Origin: Rickettsiales bacterium
GTDB taxonomy: Bacteria; Pseudomonadota; Alphaproteobacteria; Rickettsiales; UBA1997
Length of the DNA: 5,954 nucleotides
Direction of reading: 5' to 3'
Assembly (NCBI GenBank): GCA_947455365.1
Contig: CANGNU010000069.1
Coordinates: 1-5,954 of the forward strand
This document shows, piece by piece, positions 1 through 5,954 of this stretch. The translations under genes were made by a program, and so were the position numbers. A model generated the notes under the pieces. That model ran no database searches. It was given only the letters and a program-made list of their open reading frames with translations, and was not told the DNA's origin. Position 1 is the stretch's first letter. Every line of letters begins with the position of its first letter.

Positions 1-2221
1 CGGTTTGGAGTTTTCTATTTTCTGCCTTCCCTGCTGGGTCTTCAAACGTTTTAATTGAATCACTCAAGACTTTTGCATTGCTTGATAGTGGGGACATTGC
101 AGCAATAAACTTTTCTGCATTGGCCACTCTGGCTGCTTGATCACCCCCAAAATCTATTTCGATAGAATCTTCAGATGGTGCTAAAGTTGCGGTAACTCCA
201 CTTTTTTGCAGAACTTCATGCATTTTTTTAAGGAGTTCTTTTTCTCTTTCGATAGCATCTAGAGCTGCTGGTAATGCGGCATTAATATTCAGTTTATATT
301 TCGCACCTTCTTTTGCTCGCTCTGTTTCTTCGCAAATTAAGTTTAGACTTAATGTTTCTTGTGGCACTGTTGGTACTTCAATTACAGGTTCGTCAAAGCC
401 TTTGAATGGTTGGGCTGTTTTAAATAATCCATGTAATTCTTGATATATTTCTTCTTTCCGTTTGCCTTTCAATTCTTTAATTTGTTGTATTAGCGTATTT
501 CTATCTCCTTCAACAACTCTTACTATGTTATCCGTTTCTTCTGCCTCCTTATCATCGCCACCTAAGCTTCTTTCGTATAAGTATATTTTTAAGGACGGAT
601 TTTTTTCAAGCAAGGCAGCTAATTCATCCCATTTTATTGAACTCAAAAAGTCTATGCTGGAAGTGGGATTTTTTAATTCATATAGATCGAGCATAATCCC
701 GCCAACTGGATGAGGAGAGCCTTCTTTTGCTGTGCATAACGCTTCGTTAAAGGTCATTGCGCCAACACCTTTTTTAATTTTTCTGACTGTTTCCAATTCT
801 CCGTCAATTCCTATTTTTTTTACTTTAGCTCCGCCTTCGGTTTTATGATATGTTCGCCATGTTGCTTCAGCAGCATTTTTAAAACTTGCTTCTTCATGCC
901 ATTCGCCCTGTTGTAATGCACTTGGGCCGGTGCGTTGCCATCTTGAGATATCAGTCGCTATTTTATCATCCCTTACTTGAGCTTTTTTGGTTTTGTATTT
1001 ACTTGCTGGATGTGCAACGGTTTTGGGTAAATTGAGTCTTGTGTCTTTATTAGTTTGGCCAGGAAGCATTCCATAGCTAATGTGTGCACGAAAGTCGGCA
1101 AATCCAATGTTAAGTTTGTTTGGGTCTAATACAATTCCTAAAATTTGATTTTTATATAAAGACATGGGCACATTATATCCCTTATCTCCAGACCAAAATA
1201 ATGAAGCAGAAAGAGCGGGGGTATCGCTGTGTTTATCATTTTCAGCAGTATTTCTGGTGCCATTTCTTTTACTAAAGTGCTCTAATTCATGCATGACTCC
1301 AACGGTGTCGCACATATGAACCAGAACCGGGAAGGCTTTGCCTTTGTTGGGGCTGCCTTCTGCCAGTGGTGAGTTCCAATATTTTTGGTTTGCTTCTGCG
1401 CGATATTTGGGTGCGGCTTTTATTCCTTCGGTGATGAAGGTTTTGTAGAGGTTTGGGTCTTGAGCTGCTTCTGCTAATGGTTTGTTATCCGCGCCTATTT
1501 CTGTTATTGCGCCGTCGGTTATTTCTTTGTCGGCGTCAGTAGTTGTTGCAAGAAAATAAGTTTTCTTATTAATGGTAAATTTTTTGCCTTGCGTTCCATC
1601 AACCGTTACATCTTCTTGTTTGCCAGGATCATTATCTACTAAAAACTGCGCGAGGGTTTTTGCTTCGGCTTTTTGTTTTTTTAGTTGGGCTTCTTTCTTC
1701 TTTTCTTCTGCGGTTGGTTCTGGCGCACCTGGAAGTGGTGTTTTAAGTGCTTCAGTTAGTTTTTCTATACTTACAGCCCAGTCGCCATGGCCATGGCCGC
1801 TTGGAGTTGACATTAGCGCTTCCCAATCACCATCATTCTTCTTATGAAGAGACTCGTATCGCACACCACCCTCATCAAGATCTCCAACAGCATTTTTATC
1901 TTGTTGCAATTTACCAATAAAACCATCAAAGAATTTTTGAGGATCATCGACATTAAAAGTGCATTTTTGATAGGTTCCTAGATCTTTTGACTCATTTTGT
2001 TGTATGTCAGATATTCCTAAGGCCTTTTGATTTTCTGTAAGATATTTGTGGAAAGAACCAATATTCTCTTTACATTTTATGTCATCCCCATGATTGCAAT
2101 AGTCTTGTTCAAGAGAAATTTCAAATTTCATTTCCCTAATTGACTTATCTGCCTTGTAAGCCTCTTCATTGTAGAAAACTTTCGTATCTAAATGGAATGT
2201 TTTTAAATCTGCTGTGTCCAT
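1..2221 (-). CDS. Large uncharacterised soluble protein, 3' end cut by window edge
   Basis: I checked this frame triplet by triplet: it is open from ATG at 2221 to base 1 (740 codons, no stop), so the C-terminus is outside the window. An in-frame TAA at 2225-2227, two codons upstream, makes this ATG the first possible start; a weak AGAG lies 9 bases before it. The product begins MDTADLKTFHLDTKVF, with no signal peptide and no membrane segment. Visible parts are a Cys-containing N-terminal region (C42, C50, C87), a GHGHGDW patch (H143, H145, W148), a Lys/Glu/Ala-rich probable coiled coil (about 171-194), a denser central block (about 297-395) with HELEH at 311-315 and LSASLFWSG at 337-345, and charged probable helices at about 573-600 and 653-670. 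I recognise no family. A cytoplasmic enzyme or a secreted effector of an intracellular bacterium are both possible; neither is shown. The reading frame itself is near certain. Confidence 0.88.
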   Translation of the reverse strand, partial: MDTADLKTFHLDTKVFYNEEAYKADKSIREMKFEISLEQDYCNHGDDIKCKENIGSFHKYLTENQKALGISDIQQNESKDLGTYQKCTFNVDDPQKFFDGFIGKLQQDKNAVGDLDEGGVRYESLHKKNDGDWEALMSTPSGHGHGDWAVSIEKLTEALKTPLPGAPEPTAEEKKKEAQLKKQKAEAKTLAQFLVDNDPGKQEDVTVDGTQGKKFTINKKTYFLATTTDADKEITDGAITEIGADNKPLAEAAQDPNLYKTFITEGIKAAPKYRAEANQKYWNSPLAEGSPNKGKAFPVLVHMCDTVGVMHELEHFSKRNGTRNTAENDKHSDTPALSASLFWSGDKGYNVPMSLYKNQILGIVLDPNKLNIGFADFRAHISYGMLPGQTNKDTRLNLPKTVAHPASKYKTKKAQVRDDKIATDISRWQRTGPSALQQGEWHEEASFKNAAEATWRTYHKTEGGAKVKKIGIDGELETVRKIKKGVGAMTFNEALCTAKEGSPHPVGGIMLDLYELKNPTSSIDFLSSIKWDELAALLEKNPSLKIYLYERSLGGDDKEAEETDNIVRVVEGDRNTLIQQIKELKGKRKEEIYQELHGLFKTAQPFKGFDEPVIEVPTVPQETLSLNLICEETERAKEGAKYKLNINAALPAALDAIEREKELLKKMHEVLQKSGVTATLAPSEDSIEIDFGGDQAARVANAEKFIAAMSPLSSNAKVLSDSIKTFEDPAGKAENRKLQT
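1277..1291 (-). other. HELEH string (HExxH-like) in the uncharacterised protein
   Basis: Residues 311-315 read H-E-L-E-H after VGVM, matching the minimal HExxH zinc-protease motif. Against it, the fourth position is charged (Glu), whereas true zincin helices usually have uncharged residues there, and no metzincin third ligand (HExxHxxGxxH) follows. E327 or H331 could be a third ligand only by conjecture. The motif is short enough to occur by chance. Confidence 0.25.
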
Positions 2222-2296
2222 AATTTATTTCTCTAAACTTATTAATTGATGCAAATTGTTTTTGCCGTTGATAAAACCCATTAAACCCGCTCCCAC
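2222..2296. other. Short intergenic gap between mfd and the downstream gene
   Basis: The 75 bases between the mfd stop and the next ATG are AT-rich. I see no GC-rich hairpin followed by a T run on the minus strand, so no factor-independent terminator for mfd. A TTGCAT (plus-strand 2249-2254) could serve as a -35 box, but the hexamer 17 bases downstream (GAAATA) is a poor -10. Read-through from mfd into the next gene is therefore plausible, though a non-canonical promoter cannot be excluded. Confidence 0.5.
2231..2234 (-). promoter_or_regulatory. Weak Shine-Dalgarno-like AGAG
   Basis: On the minus strand the sequence before the ATG at 2221 reads TTTAGAG, then nine A/T bases. AGAG is only a partial match to AGGAGG, but the spacing is suitable. 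It supports the ATG as the start, together with the in-frame TAA just upstream. Confidence 0.45.
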
Positions 2297-5200
2297 CTAA
2301 ACCGCAAGTAATTTTTCTACCACCGCAAACGCCGCGGCAATTTTTGTTGCGGCATTGCTGGAGTTGGTTGCATGTTTTACCGCCGCGCTGGCGGCGGGGT
2401 TAGCAGAATTTTCAACAAAAAGCAACTTTTGATTGGCCAATAATTTCACTTTGCCTTTACTAGCAAAAACCATCTGCAATAAGGCTTCAGGGTTGTGGAA
2501 TTTATTATTTTTGAAGCTGATAACCACGCCATCTTTTTGCATTTCCAATTTTTCAATTGCTAAATTTTTGCATTGTTGTTTTAGCAAGCTTACTTCGGTT
2601 AAATTGGCAACTTCTTGTGGCGCTTTGCCGAAGCGGTCGGTCATTTCGGCGAGCAGATTTTCTTGTTGCTCGCGGTTTTTTACCAAGGCAATTTTTTTGT
2701 AGAAGGACATGCGCAGGCCAAGGTCGGCAATGTAGCTTTCTTCGATTAATAGCGAAATTCCCAGTTTAATTTGTGGGGTGAAATCTTCCTCGGTGGTGGT
2801 GTTGTTGATGTTGTTTTCGGCCGCGCTGGCGTTAGATTCCCGCTTTTGCGGGAATGACATTTTGCATTTGTCATTTTCAAGTTCACTGTCATTCCCGCGC
2901 AGGCGAGAATCTTGCCCCAAGCCTTGCCCAGAGCCATTTTCTACCGCTGCAAGTTTTTTCGCCAATTGCGAATTATTCCACAATTGCTCACTCTTCACCC
3001 GTGCAATTTCCTCCACCAACATTTGCTGATACAGCTCAACCCCAGTCTCGCGAATATGCCCCGATTGCTCATCGCCAAGAATATCGCCACTGCCGCGAAT
3101 ATCCATATCGTGCGAGGCAATGGTAAAGCCAACGCCAAGGCTGTCCAAATTTTGCATTACTTCCAGTTTTTTCTTCGCATCTTTGCTTGGTTTGCCCACA
3201 TTCAACATAAAATAAGCATAGCCGCGAACCTTGCCACGACCGACTCGGCCGCGCAATTGATAAAGTTGAGCTAAGCCAAACATTTCTGCTTTGTAAATAA
3301 TAATGGTGTTGGCGCTAGCAATATCAATGCCTGACTCGATGATGGTGGTGGAAAGTAAAACATCAATTTTGCCGTCGTAAAAATTATTCATAATTTCATC
3401 AAGCTGCGCCGGCGTCATCTGGCCGTGGGCGTGGGTAATTTTTATTTCTTCGGGCAGAAGTTTTTTCAGTCGGCGCTCCATTTCAGAAATGTCGCTAACT
3501 CGCGGCACGACGAAGAAAACTTTGCCGCTGCGTTGATATTCGCGCATGATGGCCTCGCGCACAATTACGCCGTCGTAAGGCATGACAAAGTTGCGCACTG
3601 CAAGGCGGTCGAGAGGCGGCGTGGCAATTAAACTTAATTCTTTCACGCCAGTGAGTGACATTTGTAAAGTGCGTGGAATGGGCGTCGCCGACAAAGTGAG
3701 AATATGCACTTCGTGGCGCAGCTCTTTCAGGCGCTCTTTTTGTGCAACGCCAAAATGCTGTTCTTCATCGACAATTACTAGGCCAAGATTTTTAAACTTG
3801 ATGTTTTTGTTGAGCAAAGCGTGGGTGCCAATAACAATATCAACGCTTCCCGCTTCAAGTTCTTGTTTTATTTTTTTCGCCTCAGCGGCCGTAACAAGGC
3901 GCGAAAGTTGTTTTATTTTTAGCCCCGTGCCTTCAAAGCGTTTAGTGAAATTGTGAAAATGTTGGCGGCAGAGTAGGGTGGTGGGGGTGATAATTGCAAC
4001 TTGGGTTTTTTCTGCGGAAGCGGAAATCTTGCTTGCGCCCGAGCAAACAATAAACGCCGCGCGCATTGCCACTTCTGTCTTGCCAAAGCCAACATCGCCG
4101 CAAACCAGCCGATCCATTGGGCTGCCTTTTTGCAAATCATCTTCAATTTCATCAATTGCTTTTAGCTGGTCGTCAGTTTCAACAAAGCCAAATCTTGCCT
4201 TAAATTCATCGTAAAGGTGAGGCTCGGCAACATAGACGGGCGCTTGCTTGACATGCCTTGCCGCCGCAATTTTTATTAATTCTTCCGCCGCAACTTTTAT
4301 ACGATTTCTTACTTTTGCTTTGCGATTTTTCCACGCCGCTACACCAAGACGGTCCAGCTGAATTAGCGGGTTGTCAGCCCCATAGCGGGTGATTAAATTT
4401 ATGTCTTCAACTGGCACAAAAAGCGTATCGCTGCCACCATAAATTATTTTTAGCATGTCGGTTTTAACCGCGCTGGCGTTGGCTGTAGAGGAGATACTAT
4501 TCCCACCACCATTGTCATTCCCGCGCACGCGGGAATCTAACTCCACAACATTTCCCGCCGATAAATTTATGGTGTGAATGCCATCAAAGCGGCCAATGCC
4601 ATGGTCGCGATGCACAATTAAATCTCCAACATTAATGCTAATCCCTTCCTCTAAAAGCCTTTCCACCGCTGCCTTGCCACTAGATTTTTTGCGCACAATT
4701 TTCTCGCCAAAAATTGCCTGCTCACCAATTAAAATAAAATCAGATGCCGCAAAGCCCTCAGCCACCTGCAACAAACAGGTTTCAATTTTTAGATTAAATT
4801 CCAGTAAAAGTTTTTTGAGGCGCTCTTGCGATGACTCTGCCACGCAAGCAATCAGCACTTTCACCCGCGATTTTGCTGGGGCCCGCTCGTTTAAAAATTC
4901 CTGCAATAATTCTAGCGGATCACGCGCATTAGTTCTTCCCGCTAGCGCAAAATTGGGCACCGCAGAAATTTCTAAATCAAGCAAACGCGCGCCAGCATTG
5001 GCTGAACTGAAATTGTTAAAAATAATATGAGTATTTTTTGCCAGCAAATTTTTTATTTCATCACTCGAAAAATAAAGCAATTCTGGCACCAGTGGATTAT
5101 AAATTGTGCCCGAAATTTTGCTTTCACGAAGGCTCTCCACCCGCGATTTATAATATTCCAAGACCATTTCCCATCTTTGCTCGGCCTGCGCAAAAATTCG

Positions 5201-5954
5201 CTGATTCAAAAAAATTACCGGCTGTTTTAAATAATCAAAAACACTAACTAATTCTTCATTATAAAACAAAGGCAACCAATGCTCCATGCCGCTGTACGAG
5301 CGACCTTCAGACACTGAAGAATAAAGTTGGTCATCATCATTCAAGCTAAAATTTTGGCCAAAATTTTTGCGATATTTTTCACGAAAATTGGCGCAAGTTT
5401 GTTCGTTTAAAATAACTTCACTGGCGGGTAAAATTTCTATGCCACGCACCAAGCCTTGCGACAGTTGGGTTAAAGGCTCAAATTCTTTTATCGATTCAAC
5501 TTCTTCGCCAAAAAAATCAATGCGATAACCAACCAAATTTGAAGCGTAATTCATGACAATATCGACAATGCCACCGCGCACTGCAAACTCGCCTGCATCG
5601 TTGGCCGAGGCTTGTCGAGAGTATCCGTTAAAAATTAAAAATTCGGTAATTTGCGCAATAGAAATTTTGCTTTTTGCCTTTACAAAAAGTCCCGAATTTT
5701 TGACTAATGATGGTGGAATGATTTTTTGCGCAACCGCGTTAATGCTGGTTATAACGAGAAAATTTTTTGCAGATGAATTTTGCGCAGATGAAATATTTTG
5801 TTCAGAATTTTTTAACTGCAAATTATTTTTTTCATCAGAATTTTTTGCAGAAGAATTTTGCACCGCGCCATTTTTTGCAAAATTTTTCTGCGCTAAATTA
5901 TAAAGCGCTTTAATGCGCGACCCAGCAATAGCCTGCTTTGGCGAGGCGCGATCA
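2297..5954 (-). CDS. mfd: Transcription-repair coupling factor Mfd, 5' end cut by window edge
   Basis: Mfd is an ATP-driven DNA translocase that pushes stalled RNA polymerase off damaged DNA and recruits UvrA for nucleotide excision repair. 1218 residues are visible, ending in TAG at 2297-2299. In order: the end of the UvrB-like domain 1a (DRASP at the window edge); the UvrA-binding domain 2 (GEFAVRGG, YRIDFFG); domain 3; the CarD-like RNA-polymerase-interacting domain (VHRDHGIGRFDGI, about 4578-4621); the RecG-like helicase with Walker A GDVGFGKT (4076-4099), DEEQ (3758-3769), LSATPIPRTL, TTIIESGIDIA and QLRGRVGRG (3233-3259); and the C-terminal TRCF domain (LGLRMSFYKKIA). All motor residues look intact. 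A GTG at 5863 is not the start: 30 more in-frame codons upstream still match Mfd. By comparison with E. coli Mfd (about 1150 residues) roughly 75-80 residues are missing, so the full protein would be near 1300. The excess comes from in-frame expansions listed separately. Confidence 0.97.
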   Translation of the reverse strand, partial: DRASPKQAIAGSRIKALYNLAQKNFAKNGAVQNSSAKNSDEKNNLQLKNSEQNISSAQNSSAKNFLVITSINAVAQKIIPPSLVKNSGLFVKAKSKISIAQITEFLIFNGYSRQASANDAGEFAVRGGIVDIVMNYASNLVGYRIDFFGEEVESIKEFEPLTQLSQGLVRGIEILPASEVILNEQTCANFREKYRKNFGQNFSLNDDDQLYSSVSEGRSYSGMEHWLPLFYNEELVSVFDYLKQPVIFLNQRIFAQAEQRWEMVLEYYKSRVESLRESKISGTIYNPLVPELLYFSSDEIKNLLAKNTHIIFNNFSSANAGARLLDLEISAVPNFALAGRTNARDPLELLQEFLNERAPAKSRVKVLIACVAESSQERLKKLLLEFNLKIETCLLQVAEGFAASDFILIGEQAIFGEKIVRKKSSGKAAVERLLEEGISINVGDLIVHRDHGIGRFDGIHTINLSAGNVVELDSRVRGNDNGGGNSISSTANASAVKTDMLKIIYGGSDTLFVPVEDINLITRYGADNPLIQLDRLGVAAWKNRKAKVRNRIKVAAEELIKIAAARHVKQAPVYVAEPHLYDEFKARFGFVETDDQLKAIDEIEDDLQKGSPMDRLVCGDVGFGKTEVAMRAAFIVCSGASKISASAEKTQVAIITPTTLLCRQHFHNFTKRFEGTGLKIKQLSRLVTAAEAKKIKQELEAGSVDIVIGTHALLNKNIKFKNLGLVIVDEEQHFGVAQKERLKELRHEVHILTLSATPIPRTLQMSLTGVKELSLIATPPLDRLAVRNFVMPYDGVIVREAIMREYQRSGKVFFVVPRVSDISEMERRLKKLLPEEIKITHAHGQMTPAQLDEIMNNFYDGKIDVLLSTTIIESGIDIASANTIIIYKAEMFGLAQLYQLRGRVGRGKVRGYAYFMLNVGKPSKDAKKKLEVMQNLDSLGVGFTIASHDMDIRGSGDILGDEQSGHIRETGVELYQQMLVEEIARVKSEQLWNNSQLAKKLAAVENGSGQGLGQDSRLRGNDSELENDKCKMSFPQKRESNASAAENNINNTTTEEDFTPQIKLGISLLIEESYIADLGLRMSFYKKIALVKNREQQENLLAEMTDRFGKAPQEVANLTEVSLLKQQCKNLAIEKLEMQKDGVVISFKNNKFHNPEALLQMVFASKGKVKLLANQKLLFVENSANPAASAAVKHATNSSNAATKIAAAFAVVEKLLAV
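2380..2397. repeat. GC-rich inverted repeat in the mfd 3' region, with 11-mer copy 1
   Basis: Arms CCGCCGC (2380-2386) and GCGGCGG (2391-2397) flank a GCTG loop. The 11-mer CCGCGCTGGCG (2383-2393) lies inside it. It encodes PAASAAV in the variable C-terminal tail of Mfd (SANPAASAAVKHATNSSNAATK region). It is coding and has no T run after it on the minus strand, so it is not a convincing terminator. Confidence 0.55.
2821..2833 (+). repeat. CCGCGCTGGCGTT short repeat, copy 2
   Basis: Identical over 13 bases to 4468-4480 and ends one base before palindromic copy 1. It encodes NASAA in mfd. All three copies share orientation and reading phase (1647 and 438 bases apart, both multiples of three). 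Confidence 0.6.
2835..2859 (-). repeat. ATTCCC-N8-GGGAAT palindromic repeat, copy 1
   Basis: The core at 2836-2855 is ATTCCC GCTTTTGC GGGAAT, with perfect 8-base arms around TTTT. The flanking bases are GATT and TGACA. It is inverted relative to the copies at 2887-2911 and 4513-4537, so the mfd frame reads it as SFPQKRES rather than DSRxRGND. Confidence 0.85.
2887..2911 (+). repeat. ATTCCC-N8-GGGAAT palindromic repeat, copy 2
   Basis: The core at 2891-2910 is ATTCCC GCGCAGGC GAGAAT, with one mismatch to the consensus (GAGAAT for GGGAAT). It is read as DSRLRGND by mfd. With copy 1 it forms a 77-base unit: two 25-base repeats facing each other around a 27-base AT-rich centre. Confidence 0.82.
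4468..4480 (+). repeat. CCGCGCTGGCGTT short repeat, copy 3
   Basis: Thirteen bases identical to 2821-2833; the first eleven also occur at 2383-2393. In the mfd frame it encodes NASA(V). It lies 33 bases from the palindromic repeat at 4513-4537, inside the same insertion. Confidence 0.6.
4513..4537 (+). repeat. ATTCCC-N8-GGGAAT palindromic repeat, copy 3
   Basis: The core at 4517-4536 is ATTCCC GCGCACGC GGGAAT, a perfect inverted repeat with 9-base arms (4517-4525 and 4528-4536), preceded by TGTC and followed by C. It has the same orientation and reading phase as the copy at 2887-2911 and is translated on the minus strand as DSRVRGND. The core matches the dRS3 consensus known from Neisseria; the resemblance does not show common origin. 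Confidence 0.85.
5761..5783. repeat. Direct repeat copy A (QNSSAKN unit)
   Basis: This 23-base unit (AATTTTTTGCAGA, then T, then GAATTTTGC on the plus strand) recurs at 5839-5861 with one mismatch. The copies are 78 bases apart, a multiple of three, so both encode the same peptide in the mfd frame. It points to a local in-frame duplication. Confidence 0.8.
5762..5893 (-). other. Asn/Ser/Lys/Gln-rich linker expansion in Mfd domain 1
   Basis: Between the conserved ALYNL and FLVITS segments there are 44 residues made largely of Asn, Ser, Lys, Gln and Ala. The same join in E. coli Mfd is about 6 residues as I recall it, so some 38 residues are extra. QNSSAKN occurs twice within it. The reading frame is kept. 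It is probably a disordered surface loop grown by slippage or duplication. Confidence 0.75.
5839..5861. repeat. Direct repeat copy B (QNSSAKN unit)
   Basis: Second copy of the 23-base unit, 22 of 23 bases identical to 5761-5783, with A in place of T at the middle position. A third, more diverged relative (QNISSA) lies between the copies, which suggests repeated growth of the linker. Confidence 0.8.

Larger units (their letters stand above)
2789..2990 (-). other. In-frame insertion in the linker before the Mfd C-terminal domain
   Basis: From the end of the conserved VEEIARVK helix to IKLGISLLIEE there are 74 residues, against about 14 in E. coli Mfd from memory, so some 60 are extra. The stretch contains DSRLRGND, a Lys/Glu/Asn-rich spacer, SFPQKRES, NASAAEN and an Asn/Thr run. 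The first three come from a pair of inverted palindromic repeats (2835-2911). The linker joins the motor to the TRCF domain and is flexible in the family, so function need not be lost. Confidence 0.78.
4460..4552 (-). other. In-frame insertion in the RNA-polymerase-interacting domain of Mfd
   Basis: Between GIHTINLSAG and MLKIIYGGSD there are about 28 more residues than in E. coli Mfd, from memory of that sequence. The extra stretch reads VELDSRVRGNDN, then a Gly/Ser/Asn/Ala-rich part ending NASAVKT. It contains one palindromic repeat (4513-4537) and one copy of the 11-mer (4468-4478). The CarD-like fold has a hairpin here, so an exposed loop can plausibly hold the insert. Confidence 0.75.

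Noticed and set aside
1572..1847. Plus-strand frame of 91 codons with a hydrophobic, Phe/Ser-rich product
   Set aside because: Antisense to the Lys/Glu-rich part of the 740-codon gene (TTC and TTT mirror GAA and AAA); no ribosome binding site of note.
2331..2350. Inverted repeat GCCGCGGCAA / TTGTTGCGGC resembling a terminator
   Set aside because: It is inside the mfd coding region, pairs imperfectly on the minus strand, and lacks a following T run.
2778..3126. Plus-strand frames containing DSRFCGND and SFPRRRES
   Set aside because: These arise because the palindromes encode the same peptides on both strands; the mfd frame explains the region.
3582..3956. Plus-strand frame of 124 codons
   Set aside because: Lies wholly antisense to the Mfd helicase motifs and shows no family features.
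2835..4537. CRISPR array
   Set aside because: Only three repeat copies, in mixed orientation and widely spaced, all inside a coding frame; no regular spacers.
5553..5903. Plus-strand frame of 116 codons with a repeating Phe/Glu/Cys pattern
   Set aside because: It is antisense to the mfd linker; its periodic look is only the QNSSAKN repeats read on the other strand.

Overview
The window holds two genes, both on the minus strand and both cut by the window edges. They are separated by a 75-base gap (2222-2296). I see no RNA gene, insertion sequence, CRISPR array or defence locus, and no gene-free stretch longer than 300 bases.

Right part (2297-5954): mfd, the transcription-repair coupling factor. 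All helicase motifs and the stop codon are present. The true start lies beyond the right edge: the frame stays open to the last base and still reads as conserved Mfd (DRASP, matching the YDxxSP region near residue 80 in E. coli Mfd). The protein is long for its family because four poorly conserved stretches are expanded in frame: an Asn/Ser/Lys/Gln-rich linker near the N-terminus, a loop in the RNA-polymerase-interacting domain, the linker before the C-terminal domain, and the C-terminal tail. The two middle expansions carry three copies of a 25-base palindromic repeat with core ATTCCC-N8-GGGAAT, translated as DSR(L/V)RGND or, in the opposite orientation, SFPQKRES. One 11-mer recurs in three of the expansions. 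This resembles the way Rickettsia palindromic elements enter genes without breaking them.

Left part (1-2221): one uninterrupted reading frame of 740 codons with no stop, running off the left edge. It encodes a soluble, Lys/Glu-rich protein with no signal peptide, no membrane segment and no family I recognise. A central block contains an HELEH string and a segment faintly like ADP-ribosyltransferase folds. Both are leads, not assignments.

Organism: the Mfd core (for example the RYGADNPLIQLDRLG and MDRLVCGDVGFGKTEVA stretches) looks alphaproteobacterial. The AT-rich third positions, Asn/Lys-rich insertions, and dispersed palindromes inside genes fit a host-associated lineage such as Rickettsiales or Holosporales. 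That placement is inference. Nothing links the two genes functionally beyond shared orientation; the downstream gene has a weak ribosome binding site and no clear promoter, so read-through from mfd is possible.
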